Below are positions 1 to 10,839 of a stretch of 64,000 nucleotides of DNA, piece by piece. A model generated the notes under the pieces. That model was not told where the DNA came from. It saw only the letters and a program-made list of their open reading frames with translations, and made no database searches. This stretch comes from Flaccisagitta enflata (lineage: Eukaryota > Chaetognatha > Sagittoidea > Aphragmophora). Positions within the stretch are counted from its first letter, which is position 1; the number at the start of each line of letters is the position of its first letter. Location of the stretch: contig OZ231127.1 of NCBI GenBank assembly GCA_965153355.1, positions 72,912,001-72,976,000 on the forward strand. The letters are read 5' to 3'. Made by a program: the position numbers and the translations under genes.

Positions 1-90
1 TCTTTTTTTGCCCCCGGCTCTTCCAACTATTCTGGGCATGGAAAAATTCTGTTTGTATTTATGATTATTTGTAAATATATGTTTGGCGCT

Positions 91-96
<6 letters not shown>

Positions 97-184
<88 letters not shown>
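97..184 (+). repeat. (CT)n microsatellite ending in a 3' splice site
   Basis: A pure CT run of about 88 bases ends in CTCTGCCAG immediately before an open coding segment. The position fits a polypyrimidine tract of an intron on the + strand. The first 96 bases of the window hold nothing I can identify and are probably intron. Confidence 0.85.
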
Positions 185-187
<3 letters not shown>

Positions 188-189
188 AG

Positions 190-504
190 CCCCTGGTGGC
201 GGTGATACTGCGTTGTCGATCGCCTTCACCCCGACGATGTGCTTCAGTCGCCCTCCGGTGGCTTTGGGACTGACTACAAATTGGCTGCCTTCAGAAGTCA
301 TGATGCCCTTCGCCACTTCAATCGCCGCCGGTTACACCGACAACGCTAAAAAGTATTGTATTTTCAGTCGCGTACCAGCAACTCTATAACTGGCTTTGTC
401 CGTCTGTCTTTCCGTCCGAACGTCCATCTTTCTATGTTCAATCCTCGGCAATTTACCCTACATATCTATGACTTACTTCACGCCCACAACATTTACTATA
501 CACA

Positions 505-575
<71 letters not shown>

Positions 576-1265
576 TCTCTCTCTCTTTCTCCCCGTCGTC
601 CTTTCAGCCTGTCAGCCTGCGTGTTCGTCGACAACGATGTTTCCCGCGCATCGTGTTCGATCTACGGACGAGCGACTCCGACCGTAGAGTTGGCGGCCCG
701 GGCGGGATTCGATCTGGAAGAGTCGAAGCCTTCGGCCGAAGCGGGAATCAGACATCAAATCGTCGAAGCAACTTCCGTCAGCGCCAAAATTAACAACGAC
801 TTTCACGTGTGTAAAATCATAAGAAGAATGAAATCTTTGATTGGAGGCTGAGCGGAGTAAGAAACGCGAGGACGACGCTTGTGTCAGTTGTGTGAGGAGA
901 TAGAGATGTGAATACGCTTAAGAGGTTAGAATGATATCTAGGGGAGAAGCATAACCAAGATTTAAGTAAGGATGTAAAGAACCTGAACTAACATATGTCT
1001 CACCATGGGAAGATCAGATCGGTTCTAATTCAGGTGTAAGTCAGCGATTATTGAACAAATTTGATGGCGCTACAAGGGAGATTTGGCGGACCACATAGTT
1101 TCCTCATCTTTCATATATCTTTACAGTTTTCGATAAACTGTTGTCACGATCTTATGCCGGGCATCCGAGCTTCGTCATCTTTGGTTTTTGATGTGGCAAG
1201 TTTGAATCTCTCCAAAACCAAACTCGGCATCGGCATTGACATCGAACACGATTGGTTTACCCCAG
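190..1265 (+). CDS. VDAC: Voltage-dependent anion channel (mitochondrial porin), 3' exons
   Basis: Three exons, 190-352, 608-806 and 1127-1265, have GT...AG borders and matching phases (2, then 0). VDAC is a 19-strand beta-barrel of the mitochondrial outer membrane that passes metabolites. The joined product aligns without gaps to the C-terminal part of animal VDACs as I know them: SIYGRATPTVE fits strand SIYQKVNKKLE, HQIVEATSVSAKINN fits the eukaryotic porin signature with correct spacing (the D-[SPCAD] pair is replaced by VE), and LMPGI...KLGIGIDIE fits LKPGI...KLGLGLEFQ. The N-terminal half must lie upstream of the window. Exon 3 ends in a good donor (CCCAG/GTGAGG) in phase 1, just past the usual VDAC C-terminus, so a further exon is expected. 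Both upstream introns end in (CT)n tracts; intron 353-607 also holds a truncated hairpin-headed element. Family call fairly sure; exact borders less so. Confidence 0.75.
359..470 (+). mobile_element. Truncated hairpin-headed element in a VDAC intron
   Basis: TTTTCAGTCGCGTACC followed by CAACTCTATAACTGGC and then degenerate GTCC/GTCT repeats matches the head end of the short element family described at 1446-1604. The far end is not recognisable. Confidence 0.5.
505..600 (+). repeat. (CT)n tract at the 3' end of a VDAC intron
   Basis: CT repeats with a few interruptions lead into CCGTCGTCCTTTCAG at 593-607, which is the acceptor of the second exon. It serves as an extended polypyrimidine tract. 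Confidence 0.8.
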
Positions 1266-1387
1266 GTGAGGAAGGTGGTAAGAAAGAGAGAAAGAAAGAT
1301 AGAAAGAAAGAAAAAATTAATGAAGTATTGAATAGAAGAAAAAAAGAAAGATGTGTAGAAAGAAAGAAAAACAGGCGGTAACATCAC

Positions 1388-1710
1388 AGGGTTTGGAGAT
1401 GGGGAAACAAATCAAATGAAATGTGCAACAAGAGAAGGAAACAATCTTTTTAGTTGCGGACACGCAACTCTATAAGAGGCTTTGTCCGTCCGTCGGTCGG
1501 TCGGTCGGTCCGTGGTGATCGAGTTGGAAATTGTGAAAACGCTCATTTCCGCCCCTGCCCACCCGTCCGCAACTGGTATTGGCCGTGTATCCGGCCTTGT
1601 TTTAAGATTAAACACTTTTGGTAGTTCCAAAAGGTGATATTTGATAACTACAACACAATTTAACACTGTTTTGACTCTAATCACAAGCCACTCAACTTTA
1701 TACAGCCCTG
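1388..1710 (+). mobile_element. hAT-type MITE copy with a nested element
   Basis: GTTTGGAGATGGGGAAA at the left and CTCAACTTTATACAGCCCTG at the right match the MITE at 52195-52520 and the partial copy at the window end. The left terminus is degenerate. It is split by the short element at 1446-1604, so that element is the younger insertion. Confidence 0.55.
1446..1604 (+). mobile_element. Short hairpin-headed element (HINE/pearl-like), complete
   Basis: Reference copy of the family. It begins TTTTTAG, then the hairpin AGTTGCG-GACA-CGCAACT, CTCTATAAGAGGCTTTGTCC and a GTCC/GGTC microsatellite. It ends with GCCCCTGCCCACCC, a distal motif GTCCGCAACT complementary to the head arm AGTTGCGGAC, then GGCCGTGTATCCGGCCTTGTTTT. 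There is no coding capacity. A terminal hairpin, a subterminal complement and a (GTCY)/(ACGG) microsatellite are the plan known for DINE-1/HINE and pearl elements, which Helentrons mobilise; assigning this family to them is inference. Confidence 0.75.
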
Positions 1711-1738
1711 AAGAAAATTGAAGGAAAAATGGAAGAAA

Positions 1739-1761
1739 GAAAAAAAAGACAGAAAGAATGA

Positions 1762-1825
<64 letters not shown>

Positions 1826-1904
1826 AATTAGAAAGAAAGAAAGAAAAAGAGAAAGAAAGAGAGAAAAAGAGAAAGTAATAAAGAAAAATGGAAGAAAGAA
1901 AAAA

Positions 1905-1968
<64 letters not shown>

Positions 1969-2077
1969 AATTAGAAAGAAAGAAAGAAAAAGAGAAAGAA
2001 AGAGAGAAAAAGAGAAAGTAAGAAAGAAAAAGAGGAAGAAAGAAAGAAAATAAAGAAAGAAAGAAAGAAACGACAAA

Positions 2078-2153
<76 letters not shown>

Positions 2154-2188
2154 AAAAAAGAAAAAAAGAAAAGAAAAAAAAAGAAAAG

Positions 2189-2228
<40 letters not shown>

Positions 2229-2236
2229 GAAAATGA

Positions 2237-2288
<52 letters not shown>

Positions 2289-2387
2289 AAAAAGGAAAAA
2301 ATAGAAAAAAAAGAAAGAAATAACGAAAGGTCTAATCTATAGAAAATAAAAGAGAGAGAAAGGAAGAAAAAAAAGAAAGAAAGAAAA

Positions 2388-2459
<72 letters not shown>

Positions 2460-2530
2460 AAAAAATAAAAAGAAAAAAAAAGGAATGAAAAAAAAAATTT
2501 CTAGTCTATAGAAAGAAATTTCTAGTCTAT

Positions 2531-2609
<79 letters not shown>
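1739..2609. repeat. (GAAA)n compound microsatellite
   Basis: About 870 bases of GAAA repeats occur in several blocks with A-rich interruptions. Two blocks carry the same GAGAAAAAGAGAAAG spacer, so the array grew by block duplication. ORFs across it are repeat translations. If the exon at 5472 belongs to VDAC, this lies in an intron. Confidence 0.9.
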
Positions 2610-3975
2610 GTGGAAAGAGTCGATGTACCCTGGAGACTGGCTTCACCTGTCATTCTGTTAGGAAACTCTATTTAGCAACATTAAAGAAACTATTAGCAAG
2701 CCGGATAATGGGCGAAAGAACAGCAGGTCGCCGAAGGGAGACGAAACAGACAGAAAAAGAGTATTAGCGTAGAAGACAGAATATATTTTAACGAAGGGTA
2801 GCGACGAAGAATGCTTTTGGTAGGCGATCTTTGATACCGGAAACGAAGGGAAAGATGCAGTCTCACAAAAATGTAGGCATACTACAGCCAAGCCAAAACG
2901 GACAAGAGAAACGCTTGCATTTAGTGTAATATCAGCACATAACAATGAGACAGTTGCTCAAAGCGTCACGCGACAGACAAAAGGGATGCGTGTACGCACG
3001 TTGGTAGGCTGTATGCTCAAGGTCTACGCGAGTCCCCGTTATGACTCTTTTATGCTGATGCGTTTTTAAAATTTATGAATTTTGCATGAGCGCCATGGGA
3101 GACAAGAAAGAAAAAGTTGGTAATCGTATGAGTATGACTTTCAATGGCGGTTTTTTCTTCCATTTTTTTCGTCATTAACTTGTTCCTCGCAAATTGAGGC
3201 ACAACTCATTCATGAAAAGGCCACAAATCTTGGCTCAAAGACAACTTGAGGAAAATTAAAAGATGGAAGTATGAAAATTGTAGAAACATATTATGGTCGG
3301 GTGTGTCAATATGCAAAACATTAATCCCTGAGAATATAACGCTAAGGCATCATGGGGTTATTCATTTAAATGCCTTCACCGTTTTTCTTTTTCCTTTTTT
3401 CGGTCATCTTCCGTTTTTTATAAAATCCCTGTTTTGCCCCTAATTTGCATAACGTTGTAATCACGTTTTTGACTTTTCATCCCTTGCATTGTATGGTGCG
3501 GCATTCGAATTACTTCTGAATGCTGCTAATCTCTTTTAAGCTTCACAGAAAAGTGCCTGGGTTAATCATATCAACTTCAATGAAATAGTAAAATGGTATT
3601 TTTTGGTTACTGAATTTGTTTCTTGGCGAACGAGAGTGCAGACATTGTATTAGATTTCGATCGCGAAAAAAAACGGTTGCCGAATGAATCTTGGAAAAAG
3701 AAAAACGGTGATCGTTCTAAAATCAAAAGCCCCATCTTGCGTCAGCATTGTGGTCTCAAATTCAGTCATCACCCGTATTTGACACACCTGAATATTATGG
3801 GTTTGGCTCAAGTTTTTGATAACTAAGCAGTGAGCAAACCGATTTTCGTGTTTGTATTACCCAGCTTAGTTGTATTGGATATCAGTTTGATAACATCAGT
3901 TTTTTATTCATGATTATAATTGCACTGATGGATGCAAACAACTTTTCGTAGCCGTTTGACAATCAGAAAACTGAG
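2610..3975. other. Interval without a recognised gene
   Basis: Mixed-complexity AT-rich DNA. A 67-codon open stretch at 3623-3826 (+) has plausible composition (LDFDREKKRLPNESW) and an AG at 3640 in phase with the VDAC donor, but length and composition are not beyond chance. I see no other feature. Confidence 0.4.
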
Positions 3976-4020
3976 TTTTTAGATGCGTCCTCGCATCTCT
4001 ATAAGAGGGTGTGTCCCTTG

Positions 4021-4055
<35 letters not shown>

Positions 4056-4094
4056 CGGAACGCGAAAATTTTAAGATGTGATTTTTAAGGTTTT

Positions 4095-4680
4095 CTCTTT
4101 ATTTCTCCTCATGCCTCCTCATGTATCTTATATTTCTTATGTATCTTTCATCTCTTTTGTCTCTTTTGTCTCCTATATGTCTCTTATGTCTCCAATATGT
4201 CTCTTATATCTCTTATGTCTCTTATTTCTCTTATGTATCTTAGGTCTCTTATGTCTCTTAGGTCTCTTATGTCTCTTATGTCTCTTATGTCTCGTATGTC
4301 TCTTATGTCTCTTATGTCTCTTATGTCTCTTTGTCTCTTATGTCTCCTATATGTCTCCTATATGTCTCCTATATGTCTCCTATATGTCTCCTATATGTCT
4401 CCTATATGTCTCATATGTCTCTTATATCTCTTATATCTTGTATCTCTTATATCTCTTATATCTCTTATATCTCTTATATCTCTTATATCTCTTATATCTC
4501 TTATATCTCTTAGGTCTCTTATGTCTCTCATGTCTCTCATGTCTCTTATGTCTCTTCATGTCTCTATATGTCTCTTATGTCTCCTTATGTTTCCTCATGT
4601 CTCTACATGTCTCTCCATATCTCTACATGTCTCTCCATATCTCTCCATGTCTCTCCAAGTCCCTTCATGTCTCTTCATGA
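4095..4680. repeat. Degenerate TCTCTTATG / TATGTCTCC tandem repeats
   Basis: Tandem 7-10 base units of TCTCTTATG, ATATGTCTCC and TCTCTTATA type. The long ORFs here (rich in MSLMSL and LLCLLC) are translations of the repeat. Confidence 0.85.
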
Positions 4681-4846
4681 GGATGAGGCGGGGGGAGGCG
4701 TGGGGGGTGTGGGGAGGTGTGGGGGGAGGGGCGGGGAGGCGAGGGGGGGAGGGGCGGGTAGGCGTGGGGAGGGGGGTAGGAAGGCGTGGGGGGGAGGGGT
4801 GGGGAGGCATGGGGGGGAAGGCGTGGGGGGGGGGAGGGGAGAGAGG
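4681..4846 (+). repeat. G-run tract with quadruplex potential
   Basis: A strand-asymmetric purine tract of GGGGAGGCGTGGGG-like units with dozens of G3-G10 runs at short spacing. It could form G-quadruplexes on the + strand. Confidence 0.8.
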
Positions 4847-4976
4847 AATCAGTTTATATTTTTTCTCTTTATCTCTGAATCTTTATTTCTTAATATCTTT
4901 ATATCTCAATAATTTGTATGATAATATCTAACTTCTAAAGAGGACGCATCTATTGGACATCTCTTGGCCTTGTTTT

Positions 4977-5471
4977 CTTTAAACTTATGTCATTTGAAAA
5001 CGAATCAAGCTACAAATCTCTGATTGGACTAGATTTGTAGAGTTTTCGAAGCTCTTTAAAATGCTCATGGATTTGAAGACTTTATTATGATTTGTTTTTG
5101 ATCTATCAAAGAAAAACTAAGTCCATTTTGTGGTTTGCCCGTGGTTGTTTGGTGATAGATTCTTCTAAATTACTTCTCATCTTTGAACTTGTATAAATTC
5201 CTAGCAAGTCGAGATATAAGTCTGGGATTGGGCTAGATTTGTAGAACTTCCTAAGATCTTTAAGAATCTCACAGATTTTTAGTGTTTTTAAGTGCCAGGA
5301 CTGACACAATTAGCTTTTGAAAGTACTGGCTACTTATTTATGCGCCGCACTGTAAATGCCGAAAAAGCAAAGCGTTACAGAGCGACCAACCAACCAACTG
5401 ACCAACGGACATAGTAGTACAAAAATCGCCTGCATGCGCCATAGATCCAAACAATTTCTTTTTCACATCAG
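4977..5471. other. Interval without a recognised gene
   Basis: AT-rich sequence with an internal near-duplication: 5017-5050 and 5220-5250 both carry tctg(g/a)attggactagatttgtag-like text followed by gaagctctttaa-like text. It ends in TTTCTTTTTCACATCAG, a strong 3' splice site. Confidence 0.45.
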
Positions 5472-5686
5472 CTCGACGGCCATCTACCCCTCTTCCTCCT
5501 CCTCCGGCGCCTATCGAAGCCTCGAAGTCTACAACATCGCCGTCGACAACTTCCGCTGGCGGAGACGCCGCCAATGTCAAGACCGAATACGCCAAAATCG
5601 GGCCCGCGGCAAGGAAGCAACTTCAAAGAGTGCGAGTCTCCGACCTCAGAGAATCCAACCAAGAGGCAGATGAATGCGACGAATGA
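5472..5686 (+). CDS. Candidate 3'-terminal exon, Pro/Ser/Thr-rich tail
   Basis: GC-rich open segment directly after a strong acceptor at 5455-5471. The frame starts with two bases completing a codon and runs to TGA at 5684. The product opens with RRPSTPLPPPPAPIEASK, continues through a Ser/Thr-rich stretch and ends with a charged helix-like tail finishing ESNQEADECDE. Its phase fits the VDAC donor at 1266, which would give that porin an unusual C-terminal extension of about 70 residues across a 4.2-kb intron. It could equally belong to another gene. I recognise no domain. Confidence 0.45.
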
Positions 5687-5829
5687 CATTTTCATGAGAA
5701 TCTAACCAAGAGGCAGATGAATGCGACAAATGACATTTTTAGAGGATCCAATCAAGAGGCAGATGAATGCGACAAATGACATTTTTAGAGGATCCAATCA
5801 AGAGGCAGATGAATGCGACGAATGACATT
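5650..5829 (+). repeat. Tandem repeat of the exon end, 46-47 bp x 4
   Basis: Units containing AAGAGGCAGATGAATGCGAC start at 5661, 5708, 5754 and 5800. The first copy is the coding end of the exon above (NQEADECDE and stop), so the other three are duplications of coding sequence in the presumed 3' UTR. Confidence 0.85.
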
Positions 5830-7045
5830 GGTCACGTTCTATTTCTTGATCATCTATCAAAGTTAGGTCGCTTTATTCAGAATGACGAAAACATACGTTT
5901 ACATTTTTCTTGATACCAGTATGATAGATGCGGGTTCTTAGTCTGATTATATGACAATTTGACAACATCATACTAAGAATATCAACGCCTTTTTAACTTG
6001 TGTGGTAAACGTCTCAACCAAAATGAAAATGGATTTTTATACAGAGACAATATAAAGTTGAGTTTGATATATATGGTTTTGATTCAAATTGAAGCAATGA
6101 GTCGCACAAGATTTGGTTAGTAGATATTCAGCGTGTAACAGGGATTCCTCTAGACATACAATACTGGTATAATAATGTGTATTTGTTTATTACTAAAAGA
6201 TAAGATGGCCTCAGAGATACGTAGTAATGATTTGATACCTGGAACATCATAATTTAAAAAATGAGAAGATCAATAGGATAAAAAAAGAAAAAAAACAAGG
6301 CTGGATACCGGACCAATAAGGCTGTTGCTGTTGGGCTGGCAGGGACAGTCAGGTGGGTGCCACCCACTGGGTGGGCAAAGGCTGTAATGCGGGCGGGCGT
6401 GGGACAAAGCAGAAGGCAATAATTCCAAAAGACAACGTTTTCAGTCCATTTCGCGCTCACAAAAAATCGCTTTACCCATGGACGGACCTACCCACCAACC
6501 GACGAACACATCGTCTTTTGGTGTCGCCCAGCAGGAATGATGGAAAAGAGCAGGAAGGTGGTGATGAGGAGGTGGAATAAGTGAAAGAGGGCGACTAGGA
6601 GGAAGAGGAAGATGCAGGAAGAAAATGTCTGATAAATGAAGAAAAGATTTGATGTTGATTCATTTATTTTCCTAGTGGAATTGAAAAGAAAGTAACGCAA
6701 AAAGGCGCAAAACAGGCGCTAAAAACATACGGTTAGAAAAAGAAATCAAAGATGCGTAAAAGACAGATGGGAGAAGTGGGTCGATAGGACAGACAAGGAG
6801 AGGTTGATGAAATGAAGGTGAAAACATGCTATAATGAAACAGAGGAAGCTGATCATGGATGGAGTGGATACTTTTGAGGGATCACTGTTAAATACAAAGG
6901 TGTAGATGAATCAGTCGAAAGTAAAAATTAGTATATTGGAATTTTTGATAGAGAGGAATGGACGAGTTATTGAATTCAGGGTTGAGGCGAGACAGAGCGC
7001 TATATCATCAACGAGCTTAAATGATACTTAAATGAGTGGTGTGCA
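5830..7045. other. Interval without a recognised gene
   Basis: AT-rich DNA. Around 6293-6510 lies a decayed minus-strand copy of the hairpin-headed family: it has AACAAGGCTGGATACCGG, GGGTGGGCAAAGGC and GGACGGACC-like blocks in the right order, but the hairpin is lost. Confidence 0.4.
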
Positions 7046-8953
7046 CAGTCTATCAAATCCCAACCTGATGGGAAAAAAACACCTAACGCCACTTTATCCC
7101 ACTCCACCCACCTACACAGTTCATCAAATCCCACCCTGATGGGAAAAAAACACCTAACGCCACTTTATCCCACTCGACCCACCTACACAGTCCATCAAAT
7201 CCCACCCTGATGGGAAAAAAACACCTAACGCCACTTTATCCCACTCCACCCACCTACACAGTCCATCAAATCCCACCCTGATGGGAAAAAAACACCTAAT
7301 GCCACTTTATCCCACTCCACCCACCTACACAGTCCATCAAATCCCACCCTGATGGGAAAAAAACACCTAACGCCACTTTATCCCACTCCACCCACCTACA
7401 CAGTCCATCAAATCCCACCCTGATGGGAAAAAAACACCTAACGCCACTTTATCCCACTCCACCCACCTACACAGTCCATCAAATCCCACCCTGATGGGAA
7501 AAAAACACCTAACGCCACTTTATCCCACTCCACCCACCTACACAGTCCATCAAATCCCACCCTGATGGGAAAAAAACACCTAACGCCACTTTATCCCACT
7601 CCACCCACCTACACAGTCCATCAAATCCCACCCTGATGGGAAAAAAACACCTAACGCCACTTTATCCCACTCCACCCACCTACACAGTCCATCAAATCCC
7701 ACCCTGATGGGAAAAAAACACCTAACGCCACTTTATCCCACTCCACCCACCTACACAGTCCATCAAATCCCACCCTGATGGGAAAAAAACACCTAACGCC
7801 ACTTTATCCCACTCCACCCACCTACACAGTCCATCAAATCCCACCCTGATGGGAAAAAAACACCTAACGCCACTTTATCCCACTCCACCCACCTACACAG
7901 TCCATCAAATCCCACCCTGATGGGAAAAAAACACCTAACGCCACTTTATCCCACTCCACCCACCTACACAGTCCATCAAATCCCACCCTGATGGGAAAAA
8001 AACACCTAACGCCACTTTATCCCACTCCACCCACCTACACAGTCCATCAAATCCCACCCTGATGGGAAAAAAACACCTAACGCCACTTTATCCCACTCGA
8101 CCCACCTACACAGTCCATCAAATCCCACCCTGATGGGAAAAAAACACCTAACGCCACTTTATCCCACTCCACCCACCTACACAGTCCATCAAATCCCACC
8201 CTGATGGGAAAAAAACACCTAACGCCACTTTATCCCACTCCACCCACCTACACAGTCCATCAAATCCCACCCTGATGGGAAAAAAACACCTAACGCCACT
8301 TTATCCCACTCCACCCACCTACACAGTCCATCAAATCCCACCCTGATGGGAAAAACACCTAACGCCACTTTATCCCACCACCCACCTACACAGTCCATCA
8401 AATCCCACCCTGATGGGAAAAAAACACCTAACGCCACTTTATCCCACTCCACCCACTTACACAGTCCATCAAATCCCACCCTGATGGGAAAAAAACACCT
8501 AACGCCACTTTATCCCACTCCACCCACCTACACAGTCCATCAAATCCCACCCTGATGGGAAAAAAACACCTAACGCCACTTTATCCCACTCCACCCACCT
8601 ACACAGTCCATCAAATCCCACCCTGATGGGAAAAAAACACCTAACGCCACTTTATCCCACTCCACCCACCTACACAGTCCATCAAAACCCACCCTGATGG
8701 GAAAAAAACACCTAACGCCACTTTATCCCACTCCACCCACCTACACAGTCCATCAAATCCCACCCTGATGGGAAAAAAACACCTAACGCCACTTTATCCC
8801 ACTCCACCCACCTACACAGTCCATCAAATCCCACCCTGATGGGAAAAAAACACCTAACGCCACTTTATCCCACTCCACCCACCTACACAGTCCATCAAAT
8901 CCCACCCTGATGGGAAAAAAACACCTAACGCCACTTTATCCCACTCCACCCAC
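7046..8953. repeat. 71-bp satellite array, about 27 copies
   Basis: Head-to-tail units of 71 bases containing CATCAAATCCCACCCTGATG, GGAAAAAAACACCTAACGCC and ACTTTATCCCACTCCACCC. Copies are almost identical; exceptions are single substitutions, a few units with CTCGACCC and one unit near 8346-8390 with short deletions. 71 is not a multiple of three, so the ORFs crossing it change frame each unit and are not genes. Confidence 0.95.
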
Positions 8954-8980
8954 TATGAACGTTTGGGATGACTTATATCA

Positions 8981-9161
8981 CAAGGCCGGATACACGGCTA
9001 CGGAAGTCGCGTGCGGGTGGGCAGGGGCCATATTTGAGGTCACCAGATCATTTGGGCAGGGACATTGAGGTCCAAGAAATAAAATCATAAAAAAAAGTAA
9101 AGTGTGACCGACCGACCGACGGACAAAGCGGGTTGTAGAGTCGCGTGCACGCGACTAAAAA
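8981..9161 (-). mobile_element. Hairpin-headed element, complete
   Basis: Minus-strand copy: CAAGGCCGGATACACGGC at the left, AGTCGCGTGC distal motif, GGGTGGGCAGGGGCC, (GACC)n microsatellite and the hairpin AGTCGCG-TGCA-CGCGACT followed by AAAAA. Head and distal motif are exactly complementary. It begins 28 bases after the satellite ends. Confidence 0.8.
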
Positions 9162-10195
9162 GGTCCAAAAACGCACATCGCAGAAAAAAGAATGCCTTGA
9201 CTGAGCAGCGCGACCATGGACTATGAAATGGCCTCCTTTATTCTCTTCTCTTTTTTCTTTTGTTCCTTTTTGCCTCCTCGCCTTCTTCCTCATATACATA
9301 TATTTACGCTGGCCTGTGTACGCTTGGTTATTTACATCTCATATCCTGCTCACATATTTGCCTTCTTCTCCTTCCGTTCCTCGCTTTCGCAATCTCCTAT
9401 TCTCCTTTTTTAGTCGCGGACTCGCGACTCTATACGAGGCTTGTCAGGCTGTTGGTCTGTATGCCATCTATTGGCCCGTGATGCCGTGACGCTCAATATT
9501 GAAAGTTAAAAAACGCGCCTTCAAAGTAACACAGGTGGGGGAGAATGCCTGCGGCAAAATTGTTCCCCCTCCTTACTTGTTTTTAGACGCGTGGTACACG
9601 ACTCTATACGCCACTTTCTGGTTAAAAGGCCTTTAGTCAAGTTTTTCAGGTCTCTGAATAGTGCAAAAACTTGGAGGAGTAAATAACCATGTCTTTATGA
9701 AAAAAAAAGATGTTTGTCTGTCTGTTTTTTTAAAAGTGCCGACGCACGCGACTTGGGTCTAATGACCTTGTTCTAGTCTTTTCTTGCCTTTTCTCTGCAT
9801 TTTTGGGTTACCGCTCCCGCGTCACTCCACCGTTTTCGTTCATTGATCCATATTGTTCCTATTTTGGTCGCGCACTACGTGACTCTGCAACTCTTTGGTT
9901 CGTCGGTCGGTCCTTTGACCCTCCGGTCACCTTTTTTATGACATGTGCTGTAAAAATTGAAGAATATAGTTCAAAAGATTACTTGTCAAAAATTACTTCA
10001 TCTGTGCACTCATCATAAAAGAATAAAAAGATGAATTGTTGACTAAACTGCTTGTCTACCCGCGCCAGTGCACCTGCCCCATGTTAGCTTCCAAAGAGCG
10101 CAGAACAACAATTATAACGCAAAATGGGGCTGATTTGTGCACATTGGTAATTAACAAAAACACCTATATCAATCATCAATGCAATATAATGTCCA
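9162..10195. mobile_element. Cluster of three damaged hairpin-headed elements
   Basis: Heads on the + strand occur at 9408 (AGTCGCGGACTCGCGACT), 9584 (AGACGCGTGGTACACGACT) and 9855 (GGTCGCGCACTACGTGACT), each followed by CTCTATAC- or CTCTGCAAC-like text. The second has a plausible far end at 9743-9775 (GCACGCGACTTGGG). 9216-9405 is pyrimidine-rich with no credible gene. Confidence 0.55.
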
Positions 10196-10661
10196 GGGCC
10201 GTGGAGTAGAGTGGTCTTACATGACTCGAATACCTTACTCTTTACGGCATTTAACGGGGTATCACATCACTATTACTGAGTATATTTCCCAAGTTTGACG
10301 ACTCTTCTATCCAATTCAAATGATGCGGAGTAGGATAAGGGAGAGTGGGAAAAGTGGTAGATGCCAATTTTCTTCCATTATCAAGAGGTTACTTCAACAG
10401 CTCATATCTTCTCAACGAATTGAGCCACAGACCTCAGCTTGGGCTCATTTTAAAGAGCAGACACAGCTCTTTGATAGAGCCCAAGTCGAGATATGTAGCT
10501 CAATTCGTTTAGGAGCAACAGTCTACCAAAGTTGATTATTCCCAGAAAAATGGCGAAAACTCTTTCATCTTAGCGAGGTTATATCTCCTAAACGAATTGA
10601 GCTACAGTACAGACCTCAACTTATGCTCATTTTAAAATGTAATGCGAAGTCTCAATATCTT
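10196..10661. repeat. Fragment with hAT-like end and internal repeats
   Basis: CAGGGCCGTGGAGTAG at 10196 matches the terminus of the element at 26817; no partner end is visible. Farther on, CGAATTGAGC(C/T)ACAG...ACCTCA and its inverse recur at 10400-10520 and 10590-10640. Related text (TCCTAAACGAATAGAACTAC) reappears at 63507. Confidence 0.45.
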
Positions 10662-10836
10662 CAGGGATGGGTGGGCAGGGGCGTCCACCTCTCATTCACA
10701 CCCTAACCCCAACCCCCACATATATATCTAGGGTCATTATTTTGCATTTTTCAACTCAAGTTGTTGCGGATAGACAGACGGACAGACCAATAGACAGACG
10801 GACAAAGCCTCTTATAGAGTTGCTGGTCGCGACTCT
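10662..10836 (-). mobile_element. Hairpin-headed element, degenerate
   Basis: GGGTGGGCAGGGGCG, (GACAGACG) repeats and GACAAAGCCTCTTATAGAG are in the family order on the minus strand, but the hairpin is degenerate. Confidence 0.6.
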
Positions 10837-10839
10837 CAG

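Larger units (their letters stand above)
3976..4976 (+). mobile_element. Hairpin-headed element expanded by internal repeats
   Basis: Head hairpin AGATGCG-TCCT-CGCATCT at 3979-3996 is followed by TCTATAAGAGGGTGTGTCC and (GTCT)n. The far end at about 4938-4976 carries GAGGACGCATCT, a perfect 12-base complement of the head, then CTTGGCCTTGTTTT. The roughly 900 bases between them are pyrimidine repeats and a G-rich tract, so this copy grew by internal repeat expansion. Confidence 0.6.

Noticed and set aside
1758-2076. Lys/Glu-rich ORF of 87 codons and its complement
   Set aside because: Pure (GAAA)n translation.
4078-4931. ORFs of 200 and 244 codons rich in MSLMSL or LLCLLC
   Set aside because: Translations of the TCTCTTATG tandem repeat continuing into the G-run tract.
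7046-8953. CRISPR-like array
   Set aside because: Units are contiguous 71-bp tandem repeats without variable spacers; the context is eukaryotic satellite DNA.
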